Assembly (NCBI RefSeq): GCF_019393635.1
Contig: NC_057861.1
Coordinates: forward strand, 197,608,514-197,672,513
DNA: 64,000 bases
Reading direction: 5' to 3'
DNA from: Dromiciops gliroides
Lineage: Eukaryota; Chordata; Mammalia; Microbiotheria; Microbiotheriidae
Positions within the stretch are counted from its first letter, which is position 1. Each line of letters opens with the position of its first letter. Positions 48,991 through 60,576 of the stretch are shown here, one piece after another. The notes below the pieces were generated by a model. The model did not search any database. It was not told where the DNA came from and was given only the letters and a program-made list of their open reading frames with translations. Made by a program: the position numbers and the translations under genes.

Positions 48991-49649
48991 TGGGATTAAT
49001 CATTCCAGATTAATTTAGGAAGGTAATTTTATTAGATATTTCCAGTTCTTAAATCTTTTCCCCAAATGCTTTTAGAATACACCATTGTATTTCCTAAAAA
49101 GAAAACCCCAAACAATCTTATCTTCCTGTGAGGTAACTGAGGTTTCCAAAAGTTGAGGCAAAATGTCTGGTGATTAAAGCTACACATTCAAGTTTGCTGA
49201 GAACTCTCAAACCCTGTTTTATAGATCATCTAAACAAACAACTAATAACTGTGAATTTACATTCTAAGGAGGCTCTAGTCTCCCAGCTGGAAACCAGAAG
49301 CACAGCTGGAGTGGACTGAGAGCTGCCCTCTTTGGCTCCAAACATTCTTGGCTTAGAAATGAGATCTTTGGGAAAACTAGTCTTCCCTAGAGATGTCTTG
49401 GTGACATTGTTTTATTCTCTAGTCTGAGCTTAGGGATATATATTAATAAAACTATTCTGTGAAAAGAAAATGAACATAGAGAGGAGGGAAGGATGAAAAC
49501 AGGACTCTGAGGGACAATGATGCTCTTTCTGCAACAGGTCCTGATGCAGGTGTGACCCCCTTGCACTCTCTGCATTTCCTCTTTTGGATTTTTAACTACG
49601 ATATGTACAAATACAAGTAAATGCATGTTAGTCCAAAGGTTTAAATCAA
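48991..49649. other. Unassigned noncoding DNA
   Basis: No repeat or exon recognised. Confidence 0.4.
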
Positions 49650-50276
49650 GAGGCTATTGTGAGATTTAAAATTGGGTATTAGATCATAAATCTCCCCTAC
49701 TTAACCTTTCCCTTAATTTATCTCCCAGACTAGTAAATGGAAGAAGCTTTTGGTTTTCTAGATAGACCTTTTATTGTTATGGTAGTCACAAGGTGATGTT
49801 GACTAGAAGGATAGGAAAGTAGAAACACAATACAAATCATCTTAAGTCTAAGCTTAGTCTATATTCCTTATAAAAACTCACCAAAACCGAAGGCCACCTT
49901 TGGAGAGAGAGAGACCATCTGTGCAGCACCATCAGGAGACCAGCAGAGCAGGAAAAAGCTCCACTTCCGTTCTCTCCACCCCGGAAGTCGAATACGTAGC
50001 AGGCAGTCTGACGTGCGCAGCAGGCGGACTGTTGGTCTCCTCCCCAAAAGAAATGTGGTAAAAAAATATGAAAGTTTTCTAACAGCCGGTTAGGATAACT
50101 GAAAGACGCCAGTTTTTGAAGGACCACCCTTTTGGGGAGGAGACCAACAGTCTGCCTGCTGGGCACGTCAGACTGCCTGCTACGCACTCGACTTCCGGGG
50201 TGGAGAGAACGGAAGTGGAGCTTTTTCCTGCTCTGCTGGTCTCCTAATGGCGCTGCACAGATGGTCTCTCTCTCTC
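49650..50276. mobile_element. Fold-back LTR fossil related to 48393-48928
   Basis: From TGTGAGATTTAAAATTG at about 49650, the LTR family runs on the minus strand up to 50046. It then joins a plus-strand piece of the same LTR that starts at aatgtggtaaaaaa (50048) and stops near 50276. The arms 49902-50046 and 50127-50276 are about 96 percent identical inverted copies around an 80-bp loop. No coding sequence is present. The right end is broken inside the LTR and no target duplication was found. Confidence 0.8.
49902..50276. repeat. Near-perfect inverted repeat, arms about 148 bp
   Basis: Left arm (49902-50046) and right arm (50127-50276) pair with about six mismatches. Both include 'ggagagaacggaagtgga' and 'gctttttcctgctctgctgg' or the reverse. 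A transcript through it could form a long hairpin. Confidence 0.85.
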
Positions 50277-50639
50277 CTCTTAAGTTTCTTCCAGATATAA
50301 ATTTATGATCCCTGATACAATGAGGGTCAAGTGATGTGCAAATTTCTAATTGTGGAGGTCTCTACAAAGGGCTTTTCAAAGTTTGACCTTTGCATACAAC
50401 ATAGTCTTGAAGGACTTGGGTTTTGTAGTCACTTGTAAAACTTTAATCTTTATACTAGATCTTGTTTGTGACCCAGGCTTGGACAGATGCCTAGGAAGTA
50501 TGGTCGGTGGCATTTAAGGATATGAGTCTAAGATGAAAAAGGGTTTTAAAATCCACTAACCCGTAACCTAGAAACAAAATACATTAGTGCCTTGATATAT
50601 CTTTCCATGTCATATTACAACGGCTTACACTTGATCTCC

Positions 50640-50965
50640 CTTCCTCAAGTCTCCCCCACTTCAGTACCTTCTAGACGCTGCTGCCAAAACAATTTTCCTT
50701 AACTGCAGATGTGACCATATCATTCCCATACTGAACCAACTCTGGTGGCTTCCCATTTCCTCTAGGATGAAACAAACTGCTTAATTCTTAAAACCATACA
50801 CCAACTTGCCCCTACCAATCTATCCAACCTTAATACACATTATCCCTCTTTCCCACATTCTACCATCTGACCAACCACCCTTTTCTTTGTTCTTTTCACT
50901 CAACTCACTGTCTCCTGTCTCTATGCATTTGAACGGTTCAACTCACATGCTCTGACTGCACTCCA
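50640..50965 (+). mobile_element. L2 LINE fragment
   Basis: 'gaccatatcattcccatact', 'ctggtggcttcccatttcct', 'acaccaacttgcccctacca' and 'ctgtctctatgcatttgaac' are typical L2 ORF sequence, heavily decayed. Confidence 0.8.
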
Positions 50966-51099
50966 ACATATAAATTCAAGTATTTGTAATATTTAAGGAG
51001 AGGAAACTGTTTTGCACCTTCATTATCATCTAAAAACTATCTTTAAACTAAAATAATTTTCTAATGTATAATGTAAATTTTGTTTATTGTACCAATCCA

Positions 51100-51240
51100 A
51101 CTACCTCATTTCACAGGTCAGAAAACTGAACTCTAGAGAGGTAAAATGATTTGTTCCAGGTAACAAAAAGAGTCAGTGGCACAGCCAGAACTAGAATCCA
51201 CTTTTCCTGACTCCAAATACAATGATCTAGGACCTTGTTC
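51100..51240 (-). mobile_element. MIR, antisense
   Basis: 'catttcacaggtcagaaaac', 'aaatgatttgttccaggtaa' and 'acagccagaactagaatcca'. Confidence 0.85.
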
Positions 51241-51374
51241 CTTAAGGGGGAGATTTTATCTTTTGACACATATGAGTCTTTCATGCTTCTTCAAATTTTA
51301 AGGATATTGTGTATTATGACAATTACATTAAAGGACATACTGAATTTATTACAGAGGATATAGAGAAGGCAAAG

Positions 51375-51526
51375 GGGGAGGGAATAAGCATTTATATAGA
51401 ACCAATTATGTACCAGGCACTGAATTGCACTCTTTATAAATATCTTTGTTGATCCTCACAACAACCCTGTGAGGTAGGTGCTATTATTTCTGTTTCATAA
51501 TTGAGGAAACTGAAGCAAACAGAGGG
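51375..51526 (-). mobile_element. MIR, antisense, first half
   Basis: 'agcatttatatagaaccaat', 'tcctcacaacaaccctgtga' and 'cataattgaggaaactgaag'. Split by a SINE at 51527; the rest is at 51769-51885. Confidence 0.92.
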
Positions 51527-51768
51527 TTGTTGTTGTTTGTCCTTTGCTCTCAAAGAGTAACACTGACATCAGGGTGCTATCATGAATTGCAGTGAGTTGT
51601 ATTTCAGTGAAAGAGGGCTGTGCAAGGTCACTAACCTCACTCTCTCCTCCAGAGCCATCTGGGTCCAGTAGCAAGATATGCATCAGGATGGCTGGAGATG
51701 GCCCTGGATGTTTAAGGCAGTTGGGGTTAAGTGACTTACCCAGGGTCACACAACTAGTTTCTGAGGTG
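51527..51768 (-). mobile_element. Chimeric SINE: CORE-SINE with RTE-derived tail, in a MIR
   Basis: Antisense RTE-type tail (51527-51720: 'ttgttgttgtttgtcctttg', 'gagccatctgggtccagtag') joined to a CORE-SINE part ('ttggggttaagtgacttacc'). The target duplication AGAGGG lies at 51521-51526 and 51769-51774. Insertion of a SINE into a MIR gives relative age. Confidence 0.85.
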
Positions 51769-51885
51769 AGAGGGTAAATGACTTGCCTAAGGTCACACAG
51801 TATTATGTGCCTGAGTCTGGATTTGAACTCAGGTCTTCTTGACTTCAGGTTCAGCACTTTATATATTATTCCATGTAGTTGACTC
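51769..51885 (-). mobile_element. MIR, antisense, second half
   Basis: 'aaatgacttgcctaaggtca', 'ggatttgaactcaggtcttc' and 'tcagcactttatatattatt' complete the MIR. Confidence 0.88.
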
Positions 51886-52059
51886 TGATATACTGAAGAA
51901 GACACTTGAAAGTGATCTCTTTTCCATCCATATGCTTATTCTTTTGATTGTCTGGATCTGTTCTTTCACTTCCTGCTATTACCAATGGGCCCTTCTTGAT
52001 TTTTTGCTCATCAATGATAAAATTTCATTGTAATGGAACCTCTGTTATACACACAAATG

Positions 52060-53345
52060 GTTAAAGTCTGACTGGATTCTTCTACCCAGTCAATGAAGAT
52101 AAAATGATATGATTATCTTTGGTCTTCTCTTCTTTCTCATCAGACTCACTCTTAGAAATCTCATTCAACCCTGCAGCTCCTATTATTACACTGATGCAGA
52201 TGACTACCAGATCTTTATTTCCATTTCTACCCTCTTTTTTTTTTTTAACTTCAGACCCATGTCTCCAATTGCCTTCAAGACCTCAGACTCAAAATGTCTG
52301 AAACCAAGCACATTGATTTTCCTCTTTGACATACCCTTCCCTCAATTTTGGCTATGTTGATTCCCAACATCACCACATTACCAGTCTCCTAACTTTGTAA
52401 TCTGGTGTTTATCTTTGAATTTTTTCTTCTCACCCAATTTCTAATCATTTCCCACCAGGTCTGATCTATATTATATCAAATCAGTCTCCCTGATTCTCAC
52501 TTTCTTGTCCTTAAAATGAACCACCTCAATTATCTTGTTCTATATTTTTATTCATTTCTGACTCTTTGTGACCCCATATGGGATTTTCTTGGCAGTGACA
52601 CTGGAGTGATTTGCCTTTTCTTTCTCTGGTGGATCAAAGCAAACAGAGGTTAAGTGACTTGCCCAGGGTCACACAGCTAGTGAAGCCAGATTTTAATTCA
52701 GGTCTGTTCTGACTCCAGGCCCAGTGTTCCATCCACTGAGCCACCTCAATTAATTGAGCTTCCTCAATTAATTTACCTTGTAGCTTATCATAACTTTGTA
52801 AAAGCCCCCTAAAAGGTTTTTAAAAATTTCTGTGCTTTTTTTTCACCTAATGTATCCTTCATACCACTGATAGAAGAATGTTGCTTCCATATCTATCTAG
52901 TAATTTCATTTCTCTACTCAAAAACTTTTAGTTATTTCCTGTTGATTCCCAAGTTAAGGTCAAATTCCTTTTCTTTGCATTTAAGCCCCCCTCCTATTTC
53001 TACCTTCCCATAATTATATTACTTCTCTCCATGTACTGTACACAACAGTCAAACTGGATAATCCTTGAAACATAGACTTGATATGTCTGCCTTAGTATTT
53101 TTGTTCAGGCTACTCACCCTGCTTTGAGGTCCCTCTCTCCCTCTTTTTACTATTTTAAATTCTTTCCCTGTCACTCAAGCCCACTTGAAAAGTCACCCCC
53201 TCCATAAAGCCTTTCCTATTACACCCAGTTGATGAAGGCCTTCCTTTTTTTGAGATTGTGGCACATTTCTGTGTTACTATTGTGTAGCATTGTATATTAT
53301 AATTATACATGTTCTATAAGACCATATGCTCCTTGAAGGTAAGAG
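52060..53345 (+). mobile_element. L2 LINE, long but decayed copy
   Basis: L2 sequence runs 'cagatgactaccagatcttt', 'cagacccatgtctccaattg', 'acattaccagtctcctaact', 'ctcaaaaacttttagttatt', 'cataaagcctttcctattac' and 'ccatatgctccttgaaggta'. It is interrupted by a Mar-1 SINE (52533-52743) and followed by a MIR; an L2 3' end resumes at 53605. No frame survives. Confidence 0.82.
52533..52743 (-). mobile_element. Mar-1 SINE with RTE/Bov-B-like tail, antisense, in L2
   Basis: The tail 'gactctttgtgaccccatat' and 'gggattttcttggcagtgac' precedes the core 'gttaagtgacttgcccaggg' and head 'tgttccatccactgagccac'. CCTCAATTA flanks at 52524-52532 and 52744-52752. Confidence 0.9.
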
Positions 53346-53374
53346 TTGTATTTTAATAGTAGAAGACATATCTA

Positions 53375-53600
53375 TATCAGACTTTAGGCCTGATAGGCAC
53401 TTAAATATATTCTCTTACTTGATCCTTACAACAGCTCTTCAAGGGCTACAGCTGTTATTTTCATTTTGCAGAAAAGGAAACTGATGCTGAGAAGTTTAGG
53501 TGACTTGCCATAGTCACATACCCAATAAGAGTTAAGATTCAAACCCAAATTGGTTAAATGCACCGCTCTGTCCACTATAACATAATGTAACCCAACTCTT
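53375..53600 (-). mobile_element. MIR, antisense, within L2
   Basis: 'cttgatccttacaacagctc', 'cattttgcagaaaaggaaac' and 'aggtgacttgccatagtcac'. Confidence 0.85.
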
Positions 53601-53604
53601 CATC

Positions 53605-53670
53605 TCAACTTTGTATTTTTCCCAGCACCTACCACAGTGTAGGCATTCAGTGGTCCCTTATTAATTATAT
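53605..53670 (+). mobile_element. L2 3' end
   Basis: 'tatttttcccagcacctacc' and 'acagtgtaggcattcagtgg' complete the L2 of 52060. Confidence 0.7.
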
Positions 53671-56600
53671 AGTGAATACTGTGAGTTTACTATCTAAGAA
53701 TCAATCTAGCTACTTTATGCTTATGATGACACACCTTAGGTTTCTACAGGTACCCCCTGAGGTGTTTGGGTATCTTTTCTTTAATGTTTTCAGCTCATTC
53801 CACGTATATTTAGTCCATTTTATGGGCCAGTATAATATTATTCCATTTGACCAATTGACATCAATTAGCTTTTACAAAGGGATATTAATTTAAAAGATGT
53901 AGCAAGAACAAAAGTACAAATATCCTTACCTCCAAACACCTTGGGGGCACACTCCACTCTGCCTTATACCACTTTGGTCTCTCAAGAGAGATATATGGTT
54001 TCTATATAACTTTGATCCCACCAAGTTCAAATCCAAATGTGGCATCACTGTTGAATAAGCTCTTACCTCAGCTATTGCTCAGTTGAGTTCCTAAGACCAC
54101 TCCTCACTTTTTGTGGCCCCAGAGTGAGACCATTTGGCTGCAAACCCCAGCATGGATTCTCCACCTGGATCTACTGATGGCTTGCTCTCCTGATCACTTG
54201 AAGTTTATATCTATCATCTTTAATCTTAACCTAAAATAAAAAAAAAACCACCATAAATGCTAAGGTAACATACCAAGGAAAAAATTCCATGGTCAACATG
54301 TAGATCTCAGAATGATGGAGGCCTTATCCTTAACACTATTGTCTCTCACTGAAATGTCATCAGTCAGAAAGAAGTCACATGAAGAGAAAAGTCTGAAGCT
54401 CTGATTGTCTATTGCCTTTTGAATTCATCCCCAGGTTTTGCTAGACAGTCATAAACAATCAAAGAGGCTTCTCTTCTCTGAGTAGTTATCAGTTTGGATC
54501 CACTTAGAGAACATCTACACATTCTCCAAATACCCCCTTGGTGTGTCCTTTGAGTGTTATCATGCCTCCTCAGGAGCAGGCTCCCTCAACTCTTCCAGGT
54601 GGGGAATTGTATCAGTGACATTCTGCTTCTACTCATAAGGGTTAGGTTTAGTGGCTGTTCCCCATCCCAAATGCTTATTATGGTCATAAATGTTGCCAGC
54701 CAATTAGCATTTATTAAGTGCCCAATATGTCAGGCACTGTGCTAATCTCTCTTGGTTGTATTATAAAAAGTAACTCTTTTTATAATGAAGTTTGAAATTC
54801 TAGCAATCATTTGAAGTTACATTTGTAGTATCATTTTAATAACTTTAAATGAAAGAACAGTGAAAGGTTTGTTGATACTTTCAGTAGTTAATAATAGATA
54901 TGGTAGAAAAATTACTACCCTGGGATTCGTGGGACATGAGTTCTACTCCATAATTTTTTCCCTAACTAGAAGATACCTTGAGTAATACAAGCCACCTCTC
55001 TGGTCTTTAATTTCCTCATCTATAAATTGAGGCATTGTATTAGGAAAATCTAGTATTGGATTTTTATAAGATCCCATCAGAAAATAATAGCATGATGCCT
55101 AGTATATAGTAGGAACTATATGAATTTTAGCTCTTATTATTATTTATTATTATTATTATTAAGTTGAATCTGTAATTGCAGAGAGCTTGTCAAATATAAA
55201 CTCATTTTGTGAATTGTTTTGATGGCTTGAATGTTTTCCAGCTAGGTTCAGATCCCAGGCAAAATGGTGAAGTGGGCCAAGTGAATCTTTGTTATCTTCT
55301 TTCTTCTCATTTCTGTGTTCCTGTCCCAAATGATGCTTCTACCTCCCTATCTTGTGTGGCCCATTCCCACAGGGCCTTGCTCTTAGCTGTTGATTAATTA
55401 CAGAATCTGAAGAATTCCAGAGTTAGAATGGACCTCTGAGGTCATATAGTTCACCCTGGTAAGGTGTGAGCTGTCAACAGCTTAAGGTATTGCCCCTCCA
55501 ATTTGCATTTTAATAAAAGACTCACATAGTCTTAAAAGCTGTCAGGACCCAAAGGAATGAATTTATAATTGTACAATTCAACCATTGTGACAGGTTCTAG
55601 TGGGGGAGGAATGTTTTTAGAAAGGGACAATGCTAAATACTTCTCAAATCTAGATGATTGGCATTTGCCTCTTCTGGATACTCATAAGACTAGCCTTTCC
55701 CTGATTTCCTTAACACTTTCCCTTAGAGTTGGATTAAATATCTTTGTGAATCTTAACTCAGACATACCCTTCTCTGAGGCAGGAGAAGGTATTGACAAAG
55801 CACAGGGACTATTGGCAGGGCCGTGCAATTTACATGCTGAGTGGCAAACCTGCTTCATTTACCAGAGTGACCTCCTCATTCAACCAGTCCATTGTCCTGC
55901 TTCTCCATGATCTCAAGGGGAAATGAATCTCTCCATAGAATTTATGGTTGCACCAGCTCCACAAAGATATCTCATTGAAATTTATGACTTTCATTCTAAG
56001 TGCATGTACCTTGTACGCTAAGTGGCTGCTATAATGCAGATAGCATGGCCAACCACTGAGCCAGTTCTGGAGAACATTCATTCATCAGGATATGCTTATA
56101 CAGATCACACTGGCTAATGTAGGACAATTTAGCCCTGCCAGATTTTGGCATTTTTGGAGGTACCACACAGATGAATGTAATTTATATGGTACCTCATGGT
56201 CCCTGATGCAATCCAAATGCTTTATAATCATCCAGGACTAAATCCTTATTGCACTGAAGTAAGATTATAGGTAAACTCCTATTTTATAGATGCAGAAATG
56301 AGATTCTTAGCCTCCATCATAAAACTGTGACTCCTATAGGCTTATAACAAACAATTTGAGTACCACAAAACATGCCAAGGGCAAATATCAAGGAAACCAT
56401 GCTCAAATGAACCTTTTAATAACATTTCAGTTGATCCTATGGAGGGAAAAGACTGGAATCCTTTTGAAGCCACTACTGGAGGGAAAAGTGGGTGGGAAGG
56501 GAGGATGGGGCAAGGACAGGATGAGCAAGAGCTTATTTAGAATTTGACCAAGAGGAAAAGGAAGTGGTACCCTCTGGTAATTTTCTGTTTTAATAAATTA

Positions 56601-56764
56601 TTCTTGCTAATTGTTAAACTCAGTCATTTTTATACCCCTAAAGTTCTAGTTTCAGTTTGGGACTCCAAGATTAGATCAATAAAATTACTTTGGTTCATGT
56701 AACTCAGGGTAGCTCCTTGAGCCTATTGTGAACACATGAAGAGGATCAGCAATGGGAGCCTCCT
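53671..56764. other. Mostly unassigned DNA with MIR traces
   Basis: MIR-like traces: 54685-54745 ('attagcatttattaagtgcc', antisense), 55405-55460 ('gaatggacctctgaggtca') and 56165-56320 (antisense). A (TTA)n run is at 55136-55160. The 113-codon plus frame at 55569-55910 has no recognisable domain. Confidence 0.4.
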
Positions 56765-57000
56765 GACTAGAAGGAGTGCTGGATTAGGAACTTGAAGACC
56801 TGGGTTCTGGTCCTGACTTTTCCACTCATTTACTGTTTGACTTTGAGCAAATAGTTTAGCCTCTGTGAGGTTTGCTTTATTTGTAAAATTGGGGTAAAAA
56901 TACCTTCTATATTAATCTCTCAGAGTGGTTGTTAGTCTTTAAAGGAATAATGTAAGTTGGAAAAGAAGAAGTATTATACAAATGCAATATATTATTTTGG
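56765..57000 (+). mobile_element. MIR, plus strand
   Basis: 'gtgctggattaggaacttga', 'gagcaaatagtttagcctct' and 'gtggttgttagtctttaaag'. Confidence 0.82.
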
Positions 57001-57324
57001 TTGTTGCCAGTTTCTGTGGATGTTTAAAGCTATAAAATGAAGACAGGAAGTAATGGATTTTTCCTGACAAAACCTAGAAAAGAAGTCAGAGGGTTTATAC
57101 CAAATCAACAAAAAGTGGGCTTCTCCTCTCTGTAAGGCAAAAGAAAGCCATGAAGGTATGTGATGATATATAACATTTTATAGGCCCTAGCCCTGGATGC
57201 CTGAAGTAAGGGTACAGCTATGAATAGAAGCAACCCATGAGCAATAGGGAAAATCTACATGCATTGAGAAGGGTATGTATTCAGCCAGAAAGTATAATGT
57301 AACCTTAAACAATCACAAACCCTA

Positions 57325-57560
57325 GGAGGCAGCATGGTACAGTGAGAACCTCCTTAGAAGCCGTAAGAAATGGATTCAAATTCCACATCTGAAAATTGCT
57401 ATCTGTGCGATCTTAGGTAAATCTCCCACATTAGGTAATTATTAGGTAAATTAAGTAATTTCCCTAGGCCTTAGATTCCTTAGCTAATTCCTCAAATAAA
57501 TGGAGTAGGTGACCTCTGAGGTCCCATCCAGCTATGGGTTATGATCCTATGAGACCTAGA
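57325..57560 (+). mobile_element. MIR-type SINE, plus strand
   Basis: 'ggcagcatggtacagtgaga', 'tggattcaaattccacatct' and 'gacctctgaggtcccatcca'. Complete but diverged. Confidence 0.85.
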
Positions 57561-57779
57561 ATAAAACTAGGAGAGAGTACATTGAGAGCCAGTGCAGTAA
57601 CTCCCTAAACATGAGCGATGGCCTTGGCTTCCAAGAAGACCAAGTGGAAGGGAACTACCACAACATAAGGGATGTTATATTGCCAACTATTGTGTTAGGA
57701 GATTGGGGTGCTGTGAGAATGGGAGAGAATGAGTGATTGAAAGTGTTTACATATACACACATATATACATATATACATA

Positions 57780-57905
57780 TACACATCACTTAACCCTGTT
57801 TGCCCCAGTTTCTTCATCTGTAAAATGAACTGGAGAAGGCAAACTATACCAATACTTTACAAAGAGGGTCATGAAGAGACCAAATTGACTCAATAACAAA
57901 AAACT
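57780..57905 (+). mobile_element. Mar-1 SINE 3' part with RTE-like tail
   Basis: 'cctgtttgccccagtttctt', 'aaaatgaactggagaaggca' and 'gggtcatgaagagaccaaat' are the Mar-1 core and tail, ending (AACAA)n. Confidence 0.85.
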
Positions 57906-58089
57906 CTTAAAATTAAAGGGTAGTGTTTGAATCAGGAGAATTGTGAGCTCTTACCCAGTTTTTGACATTTACTTTGTTACCATGGGCAAAATCACTTAAG
58001 CTCTTGGAGCCTCAGTTTCTTTACCTAAAAATGAGGAGAATAGTACCTGTAATGTTTATTATACAGAGGTGTCCTAAGGATCAAGTGAC

Positions 58090-58131
<42 letters not shown>

Positions 58132-58275
58132 TTGTGTGGTATGTATATGTATATATGTACACACACATATCTATATACATATGTATGTGTACATATATGC
58201 ACATGTATATGTATATTTATGGGTATATGTGTTTCACTACCTATTAATGCTTTCCAAATGTCAGCTATTATTACT
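57906..58275 (+). mobile_element. MIR-type SINE split by a microsatellite
   Basis: 'gttaccatgggcaaaatcac', 'agcctcagtttctttaccta' to 58080, then a TG/TATG tract, then 'ctattaatgctttccaaatg'. Confidence 0.75.
58084..58225. repeat. (TG)n and (TATG/ACAT)n compound microsatellite
   Basis: About 18 TG units followed by about 95 bases of TATG/TACA alternation. Val/Cys-rich and Tyr/His/Ile-rich frames across it are artefacts. Confidence 0.97.
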
Positions 58276-58525
58276 GACGTCAGGATTTCAAATATTAGCA
58301 TACAGGTAATACAGGATTTTTGAGGGTAGGGGAATTTTTCTGGGACCCCTGCGGCAATCATACCATGTAGGTAATTGTCTGTTTTGCCTAGCCATGAACT
58401 TGATGCTGGGTTCTGATTTTGTGAGTCATTCCAAAATAGAAAGAAAACATCAACATTCACCCCAATTAAGTACTCAGTGGGGAGGGGGAGGAGCAGAAGT
58501 TTTATGGAATCTCTATAGTGCAAAG

Positions 58526-58860
58526 AGAATAGCAGTTGTTGGCTAGGCGACTTGGTAGGTTTATGGTCCTCAGGACTCTGAATTGGGGGGCTTGCATTAG
58601 AAATTTTTGTACACTAAGCAAACCCTGCCCTCAGATGCCCAGCGGGGGAGCTGGCCCTGTGCTTGGTCTTGCTGGCACTCCTGAGAAGTATAACCAGACC
58701 AGATTCTACAGCCCATGAACTACAACAATTTGGAACATTTTAAGGGCCCTGAAGGAGATATGAAAGCCCATATGCTGCTTTTATGGCTTTCTGCTGTTGT
58801 TGTTTTTTGTTTTACACAATATCTTAATCATTTAAATTTTTTATGTAACATATCCTAAGG
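58526..58860 (+). pseudogene. Possible processed pseudogene of a small membrane protein
   Basis: A frame at 58536-58718 starts LARRLGRFMVLRTLNWGAC, an Arg-rich amphipathic segment like a mitochondrial presequence, and ends EKYNQTRFYSP before a stop. Sequence immediately downstream, in the +1 frame, reads NYNNLEHFKGPEGDMKAH followed by a hydrophobic segment (LLLWLSAVVVFCF) and stops near 58855. The two pieces together look like a small single-pass organellar protein with no intron. I do not recognise the gene. There is no in-frame ATG at the start and no clear poly(A), so chance is not excluded. Confidence 0.3.
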
Positions 58861-59824
58861 CTCTTTTTTCTTTGCAAAGGGTTATGAACATAAAACTAGC
58901 AAATCCATAAAAGCTGAGGGGGCTGTTCTTGTGATGACCAGATCATAAAACTTCCAAACCACAGGGCACCAGCTGACTCACTTGGCTCTGTGTCTTTAGG
59001 CAGCTAAACTGAGTAACCAGGACAGCCCCTCCCCTTATGTTTCTCCTCCCTAAATAAGCTTTGGGAAAGATGCATAGGAAGGAAATCAAGAAAGATCATT
59101 TCCCTCAGCTCTTGATGCCTTCTACCAAACCAGTATCAGCTTTACTAAACCACTCTTTAACTTTTCTTGAGTGGGAAAGTAATTTTCTTAGGAAAAAGAA
59201 AAAATAAACCTCTGAAGTATTGCTTCTATATGTCTAAAGGACCTAGAGAAATATGCATTTTTAAAAATCTTTAATAACAAATCACCTTTAAATATGAAAA
59301 AGATGTATACTTACTAAAGAGAAATACTCCTAAGCTTAGAAAATAAACTATATTAGGGATGTTGACTGAATGATTTCTAATGTTTCAGGTAGCACCCTCT
59401 CAGGGCCATTCTCTGTCTTCTTCCCATTCCCACATTCCCAGCTGGGAGCTTGTACTTATAGGTAGGTGTCCCCAGAAAATGTCTGACTGCTACTTACTCC
59501 CCTCATGCCTCAAATGGTAACCCTGAGGGATTGTGTCTTCTAGTACTTTAGCACCTCAGCCCCCATTGGTGTGTTTTTCATTACCAATCATAATTAATTT
59601 GATTATTATATTTTAATAAAGGGATTCACTGATGAGGTGTATTAAGACTAGGTTTTATAAAATAATCCCCCTATACTGGGGCTCACTATATCCCTACACA
59701 TACACAAAGTCTCTAGGAAGAGTGGGTTTAAACTTTTTGAATATTAAATTCTATTTTTTTCAGTCAAGTATCTGTTTCTCTCTCTCTGACTCTTTGTCTC
59801 TCTGTCTCTCTCCCCACCCCGCAC
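58861..59824. other. Unassigned noncoding DNA
   Basis: No repeat or exon recognised except a short CT-rich run at 59775-59812. Confidence 0.4.
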
Positions 59825-60300
59825 TGGAAGAGGAAAAAAAAACACATTTGCAACAAATCAGCACATTCAAGCACAACACATTTCTACATTAGCTGTGTCC
59901 AACAATACACATCTCACTCTGCATGTCTAGCCCATCTGGATCCAGCACCTCTCTGTCAAGAGATGGGTGGCATTCTAAATCATTTCTTCTCTAAAATCAT
60001 GGTTGATAATTGCATTGATCAGAGTTCTTAAGTCTTTTTTTGTGAGGCAGTTGGGGTTAAGTGACTTGCCCAGGGTCACACAGTAAGAGTCAAGTGTCTG
60101 AGGCCGGATTTGAACTCAGGTCCTCCTGAATCCATGGCTGGTGTTTTATGCACCGCACCAACTAGCTGCCCCTTTTAAGTCTTTCAAAATTGTTTTTAGA
60201 ATGTTCTTGATATGGGTAAGTTGTTTTTCTTTTTTTTTTGTCAACTTCATTCTGCATAAGTTCAAGTGAGGTTCGTACTAAGCAGTTAATAAGGGCTCGA
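59825..60300 (-). mobile_element. L1/HAL1 3' end, antisense
   Basis: 'tttgcaacaaatcagcacat', 'ctcactctgcatgtctagcc', 'cctctctgtcaagagatggg' and 'tgcattgatcagagttctta' match the second copy at 44486. A SINE sits in it at 60038. Confidence 0.7.
60038..60174 (-). mobile_element. WSINE1-like CORE-SINE, antisense
   Basis: TTAAGTCTTT is duplicated at 60028-60037 and 60175-60184. Full length, with the head mutated (accaactagctgcccc). Confidence 0.93.
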
Positions 60301-60576
60301 GGTCTCCAATCAACATCAACTCCTCCCCTTCTTCATCTCTATAGACTTCTACTTTTTCCCCCTTAATTATTTGAGATCCAAAGTAGTTTGAGGGACATGA
60401 ACTAACAACATGGGGAATCTGATAAAGATTCCTGTAGGAGGTAAGATGATAGTTGAGGTTTAATGAGAGATAGGGATTCTGAGAGGTTATCTCTGTTATC
60501 CTCCTCTCCTCCCACCCTAAGAATTCAAGTTCCTGGAGGGCAGGGAATCTTTCATTATTTGTTACCAGCAATAACA

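Noticed and set aside
55569-55910. 113-codon plus-strand frame
   Set aside because: No recognisable domain or homologue, and no splice or promoter context; likely chance.
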